Shown here piece by piece: positions 33,539-43,081 of a stretch of 64,000 bases of DNA. Both the position numbers and the translations under genes were made by a program. The stretch is from Bacteroidota bacterium (lineage in GTDB: Bacteria; Bacteroidota; Bacteroidia; Bacteroidales; FEN-979), in assembly GCA_026391715.1 (NCBI GenBank), contig JAPLDO010000042.1, forward strand, positions 1-64,000, written 5' to 3'. The notes beneath the pieces were generated by a model. The model saw only the letters and a program-made list of their open reading frames with translations, was not told the origin of the DNA and did no database searches. Numbering within the stretch: position 1 is the first letter of the stretch; every line of letters starts with the position of its first letter.

Positions 33539-35542
33539 ATGAAAACACATTTTCTTTTGATGATTGTTATCTTTTGTTTGGAAATTCAGTCTTTCGCACA
33601 AAACTCCTGGTATGTGTCCACCACCGGGAGCAACTCCACCGGGAATGGCAGCCTTGCCAATCCCTACGCCACTATTCAGTATGCCCTTTATAATTGGGCG
33701 CTCCAGCCCGGCGATTCCGTTATCGTGCGCGGGGGAAATTATGTCAGCGACGAGATCAGGATTGACATGAACGACATTACCCTTAAATCTTACCCTGGCG
33801 AATGGGCGGTGATCACAGCTTCCGTACTGGACGAGGATATCGCTTCATGCATTTACTATCATAATGTGGATATGGTTGGCGGTACGCTCGAACGGCTGGA
33901 AATTGTCGGGGGATATTATTACGGTATCAAAACAGAAAGCGATTGGAACTGGGGCAACCCGATCCCTATGCGGCATGGATCGAGCAACATCACCATCAGG
34001 AATTGTAAAATCCACGATACCGGGCGGGACTGTATCAAAATTGTTCCCGCCAGCGATAACATTGTGATTGAAAATTGTGAAATCTACAATTCGGGAATTG
34101 GCCCGGCAAATCTACCCATCAACAATGGTCCGAATGCTGAAGGAATTGATGTTGTGAATGCCGATAATCTCGTGGTGAAAAACTGCTATCTGCATAATCT
34201 ATCAACTACGGGGATATATTCAAAAGGCGGTTCGATCAATACATTAATTGAAGGCAACCTGGTCATTGGAACCGGCAACATGGGAATCCTCCTTGGGTTT
34301 TATACCGATGAGGAGTGGTTTGATACTATCGCAAACCCGCTGTTCTACGAGAACCTGAACGGGATTGTAAGGAACAACATCATCATCAATTCGTCTGGCG
34401 AAGGTTTGGGAATGTATGGCGCATATACGCCGGCTGTGTATAACAACACGGTTATCAATTGTGGCTGGGGCATGCATGGGTCAATTTTTTACAACACGGG
34501 ATATATGTGGTTAAACAGCCTGAACGACATGTACGCCGTGCCCTGCCGGGATGTGTTTGTGCAAAACAATGTCATTGTCCAGGACGATTCAATAACCACG
34601 CCCGTGGAGTATATCCGTTATTATGATAATATCCCCGGCACCAATATGCTGGGCAATTGCAACATCAACCATAACCGGTTTTACCGTCCTTCAGGCATAT
34701 ATTTCATAAAGAGTACCTGGTGGCAGAATTTGAGCCTGGGCGACTGGAGGGACACCACCGGGTATGACATGAACAGTTGGCAAGGGAATCCATTGCTTGA
34801 CATCAATTATCATCTGACTGCAACAAGCCCCTGTATCAACACGGCATATCCGGTATCGGGGCTGGTTTACGATTATGATGGCGGGACCAGGACAAACCCC
34901 ACGGACGTTGGGGCTGATGAATATCTCGCAGGCGCCATCCTGACAATCCCTCCCCCGGCAGGCGTGATTGGCACAGGCGGGTATATCCCCACGATTCCGG
35001 CAACCAATTCTGTGTCCAACCAAACGGTACAAAATGGGCAGGTCAAGTGCTATAATGCAACACAAACAATAACCGTGTCAGGAACGGGCGCCCCCTTCAT
35101 TGTAAGCGCCGGTGGCAGCGCCACATTTATTGCCGGTCAGAATATCATTTACCTCACGGGAACAAAAGTTGATTCGGGCGGGTATCTGCTTGGATATATC
35201 ACTGCCAACGGACAATATTGTGGGTTCCAGGCAGCCCCCGCGATGATGAGCGCCGTGAATTGGAACGAGGAGTACATAATAAATTCAGGGCAGTCTTTGT
35301 TAAAAGTTTACCCCAACCCAACCAGCGGACGCTTTTTCATTGAATTAAACGGAGATTGTAAAAGCTCAAAAGCAACCATTGAAATCATCGGCATGCGCGG
35401 CGACAAGGTGTTTTCATTCGCATTGAATGATGAAAAGAAGCGCCAGTTCTCTCTCGCCGGAAATCCTGCCGGGATTTATTTTATCCGGTTGATTTCAGAA
35501 ACCGGAACAGAAACGGCAAAGATTGTCTATAGTCCTGAGTAA
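33539..35542 (+). CDS. Secreted parallel beta-helix protein with T9SS sorting domain
   Basis: A 667-residue secreted protein; ATG 33539 precedes a clean signal peptide (KTHFLLMIVIFCLEIQSFAQ). WYVSTTGSNSTGNGSLANPYATIQYAL is the usual start of right-handed beta-helix proteins of the polysaccharide-lyase/choice-of-anchor Q type, and NPTDVGADEY (about 455) closes the helix. Many N-rich coils lie between (NIVIENCEIYNSG, NGIVRNNIIINSSGEG). A C-terminal sorting domain (VYPNPTSGRFFIELNG ... GIYFIRLISETG) targets it to the surface. It probably degrades or binds a polysaccharide; no catalytic residues could be assigned. Confidence 0.85.
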   Translation: MKTHFLLMIVIFCLEIQSFAQNSWYVSTTGSNSTGNGSLANPYATIQYALYNWALQPGDSVIVRGGNYVSDEIRIDMNDITLKSYPGEWAVITASVLDEDIASCIYYHNVDMVGGTLERLEIVGGYYYGIKTESDWNWGNPIPMRHGSSNITIRNCKIHDTGRDCIKIVPASDNIVIENCEIYNSGIGPANLPINNGPNAEGIDVVNADNLVVKNCYLHNLSTTGIYSKGGSINTLIEGNLVIGTGNMGILLGFYTDEEWFDTIANPLFYENLNGIVRNNIIINSSGEGLGMYGAYTPAVYNNTVINCGWGMHGSIFYNTGYMWLNSLNDMYAVPCRDVFVQNNVIVQDDSITTPVEYIRYYDNIPGTNMLGNCNINHNRFYRPSGIYFIKSTWWQNLSLGDWRDTTGYDMNSWQGNPLLDINYHLTATSPCINTAYPVSGLVYDYDGGTRTNPTDVGADEYLAGAILTIPPPAGVIGTGGYIPTIPATNSVSNQTVQNGQVKCYNATQTITVSGTGAPFIVSAGGSATFIAGQNIIYLTGTKVDSGGYLLGYITANGQYCGFQAAPAMMSAVNWNEEYIINSGQSLLKVYPNPTSGRFFIELNGDCKSSKATIEIIGMRGDKVFSFALNDEKKRQFSLAGNPAGIYFIRLISETGTETAKIVYSPE

Positions 35543-35646
35543 TCGCAAGCGATCTATTCCGCTACTGACTCAGAACGTCCAATATTTTTTAGTTTATCGG
35601 GATGCTGTGGTTGCAAGTCAATTCCGGGTTGAGAGCCAATATCCTG

Positions 35647-36183
35647 CTATTGTACCGCACCAAATTCACTGCGGCACCTGATGCATAGTGAATGTCCTTT
35701 CTGGTCAATATCCTCCACATAAGCGCTTGATCGCATTACACAATCAGGAACATGACAGTGAATCAATCCGAAGGTATGGCCGAGTTCGTGGACAACCTCT
35801 TTTATTAAGCGCGTCAGCATAAGATCCTCATCAGCCGGCATACCATAACTTTCATTGCTCAGCCGGTAACGCGAAGCTATTCCTGAACGACCGTTTAAAT
35901 ATGCCTGCCCGAAAATATAGGTTAGGATTGGAATAAAAAGATCAACACTGAATAATCCGATTGTTTTCAGAGAGCCTGGAATAGAAATATCATCAACCGT
36001 TTTTAATAGTTTGTTCCCATTGTACTGCCTTCGGGCAGGGTCAAAAAATTCGCTCAGGTCAATGTGAGATTCCTTAATATTTACGGGATAGTTAAATTCC
36101 TGCTTAACGGCTTCGCCGATCTTTTCAAGAAAGTGTTTCTCGAAGTACCCGAAAGAGATTATTGTAATATTTTGAGAAGTCAT
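35647..36183 (-). CDS. Archaemetzincin-family zinc metalloprotease
   Basis: A 178-residue protein with the complete archaemetzincin signature HELGHTFGLIHC (132-143), whose three histidines bind catalytic zinc with Glu133 as base. The additional cysteines C143, C148 (PDCVM) and CIRC (167-170) form the structural second zinc site specific to this family. No signal peptide, so probably cytoplasmic. Bacterial members are scattered and their substrates unknown. No operon partner is evident. Confidence 0.9.
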   Translation of the reverse strand: MTSQNITIISFGYFEKHFLEKIGEAVKQEFNYPVNIKESHIDLSEFFDPARRQYNGNKLLKTVDDISIPGSLKTIGLFSVDLFIPILTYIFGQAYLNGRSGIASRYRLSNESYGMPADEDLMLTRLIKEVVHELGHTFGLIHCHVPDCVMRSSAYVEDIDQKGHSLCIRCRSEFGAVQ

Positions 36184-36251
36184 TCAGAAAACGTCAGGAT
36201 AAAATGCAGCTTAACCCTAAGGGTTTAGTGGCAATGACAAACACAGTTGTT

Positions 36252-37592
36252 TTATTCATCAGGTTTCAGATCGTACTTTCTGATCTTGTTATAAAGGGTT
36301 ACCCGGTCAACTTTCAAAGCTTTTGCGGTGCGGGAAATATTCCAACTATATTTGTTCAGAATCTGCCGGATAAAGGTCTTTTCGAAATCGTCGAGGCTTT
36401 CAATGGAATTATCAATCATATCCTTTCCAAAAGGAAGATCTTTCAGCGTGATTTTCTTGCCGTTGCCGATTACGATGGCGCGTTCTATCATGTTTTCAAG
36501 TTCGCGTATATTCCCTGGAAAAGGGTGTGCCTCCATTCGCCGTAATGCCGCTTCGTCAATAGTAATCATCTGTTTATTCATGGTAGTGCAGTATTTTTTT
36601 ATAAAATAATCCACCAGCAATGAAATATCCTCAATTCGATCGCGGAGCGGCGGCACGGTAATATTCACAACATTAAGCCGGTAATACAAATCCTCTCTGA
36701 AAATTCCTTGTTCAACCATACTTTTCAGATCGCGGTTAGTTGCGCAAATCACTCTGAAATCGGAAGATATCTCTTTATTGCCGCCAACTCTGACGAAACT
36801 CTTTGTTTCGAGAACACGCAACAATTCAATCTGCATTTTTGAAGAAATGGTGGCAATTTCATCGAGAAAGATTGTGCCGCTGTCGGCCATTTCAAACCTC
36901 CCTTTCCGGTTGTAGATTGCCCCGGTAAACGCGCCCTTTTCGTGTCCGAATAATTCGCTTTCAAGCAGGCTTTCGCTGAGCGCGCCGCAATGAACGCTTA
37001 CCAGCGGATAATATTTACGCGAAGAATTGGAATGAATTGCACGCGCAATCAACTCTTTCCCGGTTCCGCTTTCACCGGTGATGATAACTGAAGAGTTCGA
37101 TTGCGCAACACTCTCTACCTGCTTCAACACCTTTCTCATTGCTTCGCTGTTACCGATCAGGTCTTCGATGTTTTCGAGCGAACCGACTTTGATTTTCAGT
37201 ATTTCGTTTTCCTGTGAAAGCGTGATTTGCTTTGTTGCATTCCTGATCAGGTGCGACAGGTCGTCGGGATCAAATGGCTTTGTAACATAATCATAAGCGC
37301 CGTCTTTCAGCGCCATAACTGCCGTATCAACCGTTGCAAACGCCGTCATGACAATTACAATAGCCTCTTTTTTTAAGGCTTTTATGCGTCTGAGCATCTC
37401 CAATCCATCCATTCCCGGCATTTTAATATCGGCAAGAATGATATCGTAATGAGTAGATTCGATAAGTTGCAAGGCTTTTTTCGCATTTTCGGCACATTCT
37501 ACCTGGTAGCCGTCTTCGAGGAACCAGTTGTTTAAGGAATCCCTTACCGATTCTTCATCATCAACAATAAGAATTGTTATTTTTTTAGCCAT
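36252..37592 (-). CDS. Sigma-54-dependent response regulator (AtoC/ZraR type)
   Basis: A 446-residue regulator: receiver (1-120) with phospho-acceptor D55 (IILADIKMPGMDG), AAA+ domain with Walker A ITGESGTGKE and GHEKGAFTGA for sigma-54 contact, and a Fis-type helix-turn-helix at the end (WNISRTAKALKVDRVTLYNKIRKY). It follows the heme-motif sensor kinase gene by 12 bases on the same strand, so the two form a dedicated pair. Target promoters are unknown. Confidence 0.92.
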   Translation of the reverse strand: MAKKITILIVDDEESVRDSLNNWFLEDGYQVECAENAKKALQLIESTHYDIILADIKMPGMDGLEMLRRIKALKKEAIVIVMTAFATVDTAVMALKDGAYDYVTKPFDPDDLSHLIRNATKQITLSQENEILKIKVGSLENIEDLIGNSEAMRKVLKQVESVAQSNSSVIITGESGTGKELIARAIHSNSSRKYYPLVSVHCGALSESLLESELFGHEKGAFTGAIYNRKGRFEMADSGTIFLDEIATISSKMQIELLRVLETKSFVRVGGNKEISSDFRVICATNRDLKSMVEQGIFREDLYYRLNVVNITVPPLRDRIEDISLLVDYFIKKYCTTMNKQMITIDEAALRRMEAHPFPGNIRELENMIERAIVIGNGKKITLKDLPFGKDMIDNSIESLDDFEKTFIRQILNKYSWNISRTAKALKVDRVTLYNKIRKYDLKPDE

Positions 37593-37604
37593 TCCGGTTT
37601 CTCT

Positions 37605-39278
37605 TTAATTTTTGATCAAAGGTAAAGTAATTGCAAAGGTTGTACCATGTCCCGGTTCAGATATTACCTGTATCTTACCTTTATGGCTTTGAATGATGCC
37701 ATGCACAATAGGCAGCCCTAAACCAATCCCGCTAGCCTTTTGCTTTGTTGAAAAGAAAGGTTCGAAAATATGTGGGGTGTCCTCAGCCGATATCCCAATA
37801 CCGTTATCAATTATTTCAAACCTGATTGTTTCGCTATCAGCATTTAGGGTTTTGATAATAATTTCTCCGTTTTCCGGCGATGCTTCGGTTGAATTGACGA
37901 GCATAGCCACACATGCCTGTTTTATCTGGTTCGGGCTGCAATAAATCAGATCGGAGGCGGCGGTAAAATCGGTATAGAAGTTAATATTTGCAATTTTAAT
38001 TGGATGGGTCATTAATTCATAAGTATCCTTTAGAATTTCATGAAGATGTCGCGGCTCAAAATCCTCCTGATCCTTTTTAGAAAACTCAAGCAGCCCTTTT
38101 ACAATATCGCCGCAACGTTTTGCTTCATTTTCGATCAGTTTTAAATGCTTCAGCATTGAATCCCTTTTGCTTACATATTGGTCGGCATTACTCAACTGTT
38201 TGTAAATAAGTTTTGTGTAGATCAAAATGCCGGATAAGGGATTATTAATTTCATGTGCCACCGAAGATGATAATTTACCAAGCGAGGCAAGTCGTTCAAT
38301 ATGGATCAACTCATTCTGGGCAGAGCTTAATTCTTCCGATTTTTTCTGAACCTTGTATTCCAGTTGTTGCGACCAGTTTTCAAGCTCATTGGTTGCTGCC
38401 TGAAGATTGTCAAGCATGTCGTTAAAAGCCTGGGAAACCACCTTCATGTCGTCAAGCTGGTTGGGACTAATTTCAAGCCGGGTGCTTGTGTCTCCGTTGG
38501 CAACGGCGACGCTGGCTTTCACCAGTGCATTCAAGGGGTTTTTAATTCTTCGCCTTGTGAACAGGATAAGGAAACCAACAAGGAAAAGCGTGGTGAATAT
38601 GGCAAGAAGGAAAAATTCGGTGGAAGATTTGGCAACAGCGGCGTCAAGTTCTGCCAGAGGAATTTTGATAATCAGCGAGCCAAGTATTTTATCAGTCACC
38701 GGATGGGCATGACATGAACTTTGGTAACAGGATTTTTCGTTGAGAATGGGCAATTTTATCAGCAGATGTCTTCCGGTGTTATCGTTGTGATTCATCTTGC
38801 AATCACTGTTGGTATTAATGATCTTATAATGCTTTTCATTCCCCGGAAACATTGTTTTAAGATCGTTGTGACAACTGATGCAGTTCGGGTTGCTGTGATT
38901 GTTATTTGTATCGGAAGGAATTGATGAATATACAAGGTCATCCTTGATATCATACATGTTTACTTCATCAATACCGGGCATTGTATTGATTATATCGAGG
39001 GTGTTCTGAAGGGTGCTTTTATCATTCTCGAGCATTGAATGATATAACGATCCGCCCACGATAGAACCAATGTTATTGCCATTCTGACTAATCACGGTAT
39101 TTAGATATTCCTCATTTACCGAGCGAAAGATAATACTGAATGAGACAAACAGAAAAACGGAGGAAACCAGAATGATAAAAACTACACGGCTGTAAATAGA
39201 AGATCTTAATTTCACATATTTCATAAAAATTGTCTTTCCGGCGATATTCTCATTTCGGTATTTGTTAAAGAAAATCAT
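37605..39278 (-). CDS. Sensor histidine kinase with c-type heme motifs in its sensor domain
   Basis: A 557-residue kinase (or 539 from ATG 39224). A transmembrane helix (about 31-52) leads into an extracytoplasmic domain (53-220) with CISCH (133-137) and CYQSSCH (184-190), i.e. CX2CH and CX4CH heme-attachment motifs. A second helix (about 222-240) is followed by HAMP, a coiled coil, HisKA with H342 (SSSVAHEINNPLSG) and an ATPase domain (IDNGIGI, SGIGLGLPIVHG). It probably senses redox state or a gas through covalently bound heme, as in DUF3365-like kinases. It is the partner of the sigma-54 regulator immediately downstream. Confidence 0.88.
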   Translation of the reverse strand: MIFFNKYRNENIAGKTIFMKYVKLRSSIYSRVVFIILVSSVFLFVSFSIIFRSVNEEYLNTVISQNGNNIGSIVGGSLYHSMLENDKSTLQNTLDIINTMPGIDEVNMYDIKDDLVYSSIPSDTNNNHSNPNCISCHNDLKTMFPGNEKHYKIINTNSDCKMNHNDNTGRHLLIKLPILNEKSCYQSSCHAHPVTDKILGSLIIKIPLAELDAAVAKSSTEFFLLAIFTTLFLVGFLILFTRRRIKNPLNALVKASVAVANGDTSTRLEISPNQLDDMKVVSQAFNDMLDNLQAATNELENWSQQLEYKVQKKSEELSSAQNELIHIERLASLGKLSSSVAHEINNPLSGILIYTKLIYKQLSNADQYVSKRDSMLKHLKLIENEAKRCGDIVKGLLEFSKKDQEDFEPRHLHEILKDTYELMTHPIKIANINFYTDFTAASDLIYCSPNQIKQACVAMLVNSTEASPENGEIIIKTLNADSETIRFEIIDNGIGISAEDTPHIFEPFFSTKQKASGIGLGLPIVHGIIQSHKGKIQVISEPGHGTTFAITLPLIKN

Positions 39279-39478
39279 ACTGTGACTATTGTTGAATGGG
39301 TTTCCGGTAGTTTGATGGTAGTTTAAATTTCACTGCAATTTAATAAAAACCAACGATTCAAATCCGATTTTTATTTCAGAACAAAAAGTTTTTGAATAGA
39401 CGCTTGTTGAAGAATGTTACAAAATAAACAGTTTCAGAAGAACTGATGTGGGGCAACAGCGCTATAAATTAGGAGCGG

Positions 39479-41134
39479 TCACAATTTCCTTTCTCCCAGC
39501 TCCTTACTCCCTGGTAGCATAAAACTGAAGGTACTTCCCTTGCCCTCTTCGCTCTCAACCCAAATCTTTCCGCCATGTTTTTCAATAAAATCCTTACAAA
39601 TGATAAGTCCCAGCCCTGTGCTCGGTTCGCCTTCGGTACCTTTGCGGTTAATTTGCTCGCTCAATTGAAAAAGATTGTCCGTGATTTTTTTATTCATTCC
39701 GATACCTGTATCCGAAATTGAAATTTCAACTGCATTATTGGGCTGTGGTTTTGCTGCAACTTTGATTTTTCCATTTTTCGGAGTAAACTTTACAGCATTG
39801 AAAATCAAATTACGCATCAGACCTTCGAACATGTGTAAGTCAGCGATTACTTTCAGATTCTCTGGGATATCATAGCTAATCGTTATCTTTTTATTATCGG
39901 CTGCTTCGAAAATCAATTCAAGATTATTTCCAATATTATCCGATATAATAAATGTTTCAGGTTTGAAACCCATTAATCCACGTTGCATCAACGCCCATTC
40001 CAGCAAGTTATCCACAAAATTGAAAAGTTTGTTTGCCGCGTTTCTCATATACACAATAATCTTACGACTCTTCTCCAACGTAAAGGTTGGCAATTCCTCA
40101 GCCATCTTTGGTGAATAACTAAAAAATGTCTGGAACGGGCTGTGCAAATCGTGGGCAATAATGGAAAAGAATTTGTCTTTTTCGGCATTAACCTTTCGTA
40201 AACTATCTTCGCTTTTTTGAAGCCCTTCCACTGCCTGTTTATATTCGGTGATATCCCGATTGACGGAGATAAAATCGGTGATTTGGTTTGCTTCATCTGT
40301 TATTCTGGAAACTGTTGAAATAATGGGAATGAGAGAGCCATCACGATGGTTCTGGGTCACTTCGCCTTTCCAGTAGCCATCCTGGGAAATCTTTTGAAGA
40401 ATCGCCTCAAGAGAATCTCCATGATAAATATTTTTGATAAACATCCCAAATGGCTTCCCGATAACCTCAGAGGCTTTCCATCCATATTGCTTTTCTGCCG
40501 TCTTATTCCAGAATTGTATATTGTACTTGATATCAGTCGCTATAACAGCATCCGAAACATTTTCAAGCAACCCCGACTGATAACGGATTTTCTCTTCATT
40601 TCGTAATCGCTCGGTGATATCAACAATTGTAACAAAGCATTGTTCCCAATTTCCCCTGACGACACCAACAATGTGGACAAATATTGGTGAGTTTTTATTG
40701 TCTGACAGTTTTACATCACAAGATTCTTTTACTTTGCCGGTAAAAACTTTTCTAAGAAAGAGATTGAAAACAGGTTTTGTATCGTGAGTTACAAAATCAC
40801 AAAATGATTTGTTTTTTAATCGTGAACGATCTTTACAAATCATTTGCGCTGCCGTGAGGTTTAGATCAGTAATCTTTCCTTCTTTGGAAAGTATGAAATA
40901 TCCAGTCGGAGAATAATCGAATAATTCAATAAATTTTTCGGCGGCAGTATCCGCCTGCTTTTTTGCCAGCAGCAGTTCTTCGTTTTGCAAATTCAACTCT
41001 ATCTGATGCACCTCAAGTTCGTGAAGGAGTTTCAGGGTATCGGTTTCAGACAGGTTGATGGGGTACTTTTTCAGCGCCTCCTCTGCCTTTTGGCGTAGGA
41101 TTTCGGCTTTCGATTTTTTATTGGAACTTTTCAA
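39479..41134 (-). CDS. PAS-domain sensor histidine kinase, cytoplasmic
   Basis: A 551-residue kinase without transmembrane segments. The N-terminal coiled coil (residues 10-65; EVHQIELNLQNEELLLAK is a common lead-in) is followed by two PAS domains (about 66-175 and 185-295), HisKA with H328 (FFSIIAHDLHSPFQT), and an ATPase domain (NLIFNAVKFTPKNGKI, ISDTGIGM, GLGLIICKDFIEKHGG). The start is TTG at 41132-41134; the next Met is about 100 residues in, and the N-terminal coiled coil is typical of the family, so TTG is favoured. No response regulator is adjacent in the same operon. Confidence 0.87.
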   Translation of the reverse strand: MKSSNKKSKAEILRQKAEEALKKYPINLSETDTLKLLHELEVHQIELNLQNEELLLAKKQADTAAEKFIELFDYSPTGYFILSKEGKITDLNLTAAQMICKDRSRLKNKSFCDFVTHDTKPVFNLFLRKVFTGKVKESCDVKLSDNKNSPIFVHIVGVVRGNWEQCFVTIVDITERLRNEEKIRYQSGLLENVSDAVIATDIKYNIQFWNKTAEKQYGWKASEVIGKPFGMFIKNIYHGDSLEAILQKISQDGYWKGEVTQNHRDGSLIPIISTVSRITDEANQITDFISVNRDITEYKQAVEGLQKSEDSLRKVNAEKDKFFSIIAHDLHSPFQTFFSYSPKMAEELPTFTLEKSRKIIVYMRNAANKLFNFVDNLLEWALMQRGLMGFKPETFIISDNIGNNLELIFEAADNKKITISYDIPENLKVIADLHMFEGLMRNLIFNAVKFTPKNGKIKVAAKPQPNNAVEISISDTGIGMNKKITDNLFQLSEQINRKGTEGEPSTGLGLIICKDFIEKHGGKIWVESEEGKGSTFSFMLPGSKELGERKL

Positions 41135-41270
41135 AATTATATCTTGTAAAGAATCGGTATTTTTTCATTTTCATTGGAATTGAGAACAAAAATTTGATAC
41201 TCAAAATCAAATTATTGTTCAAATGTAAAACTTTAAACCAGCAAAACTGATTACTAAACCGATTATTTTC

Positions 41271-41278
41271 TAAATTTG
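41271..41278 (+). promoter_or_regulatory. Possible -7 box of sppA
   Basis: TAAATTTG matches TAnnTTTG 22 bases before the ATG of sppA. No TTG at the usual upstream distance, so only half of the promoter is convincing. Confidence 0.4.
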
Positions 41279-41300
41279 TTACCAATCAAAAATTCAAATT

Positions 41301-43061
41301 ATGAAACAGTTTTTCAAATTCATGTTTGCCAGTATGCTGGGAACATTTCTAATGATTGTTATTGTAGTTCTAATAACTTTTGGAATTGTTGCCGCCTTTG
41401 TGGCTGCCGCATCCAGTGAGGAAGTAATTATCTCTAAAAATACCTTATTGCATGTAAAACTCAATAAATCAATTGTTGACCGGAGTTCAAAAACGAAGTT
41501 TGTGATGGGTTATGCCGGACCGGATAAATTAATTGGACTTAATGATATTTTAGCCAATCTGAAAAAAGCAAAGCTTGATGATAAAATTGATGGAATTTAC
41601 CTCGATTTAAGCGAAATTCCGGCTGGGATTTCAACGGTAAATGAAATCCGCGACGGACTTATTGATTTCAAATCCTCCGGCAAATTTATCTGGGCATACA
41701 GTGAAGTTTACTCGCAAAAATCATATTTCCTCGCCAGCGTTGCCGATAAAATCTTTCTGAACCCTCAGGGAATTATAGAGTTCAAAGGTCTTACTTACGA
41801 AGGGGCTTTCCTGAAGGGCTTACTTGCAAAACTCGATATTAAAATGCAGGTAATTCGTCACGGAAAGTTTAAAGCTGCCACAGAGCCTTTGTTTCTCGAT
41901 AAAATGAGCGCTGAAAACCGGGAACAGATAACAAAATTAATCAACGATGTTTGGGATGACATGTTGATTGCCATTTCGGAATCGCGAAAGATTTCCCGAC
42001 AGGATTTGAACCGAATTGCCGACAGTTTATTGCTACAGACGCCGGAAGACGCCCTTCGGTTAAAATTTGTGGATCAACTGATTTATAAAGATGAATTGAT
42101 TGCTGAGTTCAAAAAGAAACTGAAACTGGAATCAAAGGATAAAATTGAATATGTATCGCTGGAAAGTTACACTGATGTAGCGGACACTAAGAAATCTGTT
42201 TCCGGGAACGCTAAAATTGCGATTATTTATGCCAGCGGCTCAATTGGCGGCGGTGAAGGAGATGATGAATCAATTGGTTCGGAAAGAATATCAAAAGCAA
42301 TAAGAAAGGCGCGGGAAGACGATAAAATCAAAGCGATTGTATTTCGTATCAACTCAGGCGGAGGCAGCGCATTGGCAAGCGATGTGATATGGCGTGAAAT
42401 TGACCTTGCCCGTAAAGCGAAACCGGTTGTTGCTTCGCTGGGCGACGTAGCCGCCAGCGGAGGTTATTACATTGCCTGCGCCGCCACAAAAATTATTGCA
42501 GATCCATCAACAATTACGGGTTCGATTGGCGTTTTTGGCGTTATCCCCAACATGGAAGGTCTATTTTCAAACAAGCTTGGAATTACATTTGATTGGGCAA
42601 TGACCAATAAAAACGGCGATTACATTCAGGTTATGAAACCGCTTTCTCCTTATCAAACCCTATTGATCCAGCGTGAAGTTGACCATATTTACGATGTTTT
42701 CACGGGTAAAGTTGCAGATGGCAGGAAACTTTCAAGAGAAAAGGTGGATAACATAGGACAGGGGCGCATCTGGAGCGGCGTTGATGCAGAAAAACTCGGA
42801 CTGATTGATGAATTTGGCGGATTAACCAAAGCTGTTGAAATTGCAGCAAAACTGGCGAAAGTGAAAGATTACAGAACCATCTCTTTGCCGGAACAAAAGG
42901 AGTGGTTTCAGGAGTTGATTGACCAAATAACCGGAAACGATCCGTCGGCAAAAATCAGGGAGGCATTGGGACCAGACTATCGGTACTACCAGTACTTTAA
43001 AGAGATTCGGGAGATGAATGGCATTCAGACCCGATTACTTATGGATATAAATATCAATTAA
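41301..43061 (+). CDS. sppA: Signal peptide peptidase SppA, long (67K) type
   Basis: A 586-residue membrane-anchored serine protease (one N-terminal helix, residues 8-37) with two tandem ClpP-like halves, as in E. coli protease IV. The nucleophile is S386 in GDVAASGGYY and the general base K191 in RHGKFKAATEPL, contributed by the other half. It degrades cleaved signal peptides in the membrane. It is monocistronic, divergent from the PAS kinase gene and convergent with the next gene. Confidence 0.93.
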   Translation: MKQFFKFMFASMLGTFLMIVIVVLITFGIVAAFVAAASSEEVIISKNTLLHVKLNKSIVDRSSKTKFVMGYAGPDKLIGLNDILANLKKAKLDDKIDGIYLDLSEIPAGISTVNEIRDGLIDFKSSGKFIWAYSEVYSQKSYFLASVADKIFLNPQGIIEFKGLTYEGAFLKGLLAKLDIKMQVIRHGKFKAATEPLFLDKMSAENREQITKLINDVWDDMLIAISESRKISRQDLNRIADSLLLQTPEDALRLKFVDQLIYKDELIAEFKKKLKLESKDKIEYVSLESYTDVADTKKSVSGNAKIAIIYASGSIGGGEGDDESIGSERISKAIRKAREDDKIKAIVFRINSGGGSALASDVIWREIDLARKAKPVVASLGDVAASGGYYIACAATKIIADPSTITGSIGVFGVIPNMEGLFSNKLGITFDWAMTNKNGDYIQVMKPLSPYQTLLIQREVDHIYDVFTGKVADGRKLSREKVDNIGQGRIWSGVDAEKLGLIDEFGGLTKAVEIAAKLAKVKDYRTISLPEQKEWFQELIDQITGNDPSAKIREALGPDYRYYQYFKEIREMNGIQTRLLMDININ

Positions 43062-43081
43062 TTATACTAAAGTTCGCGCTA

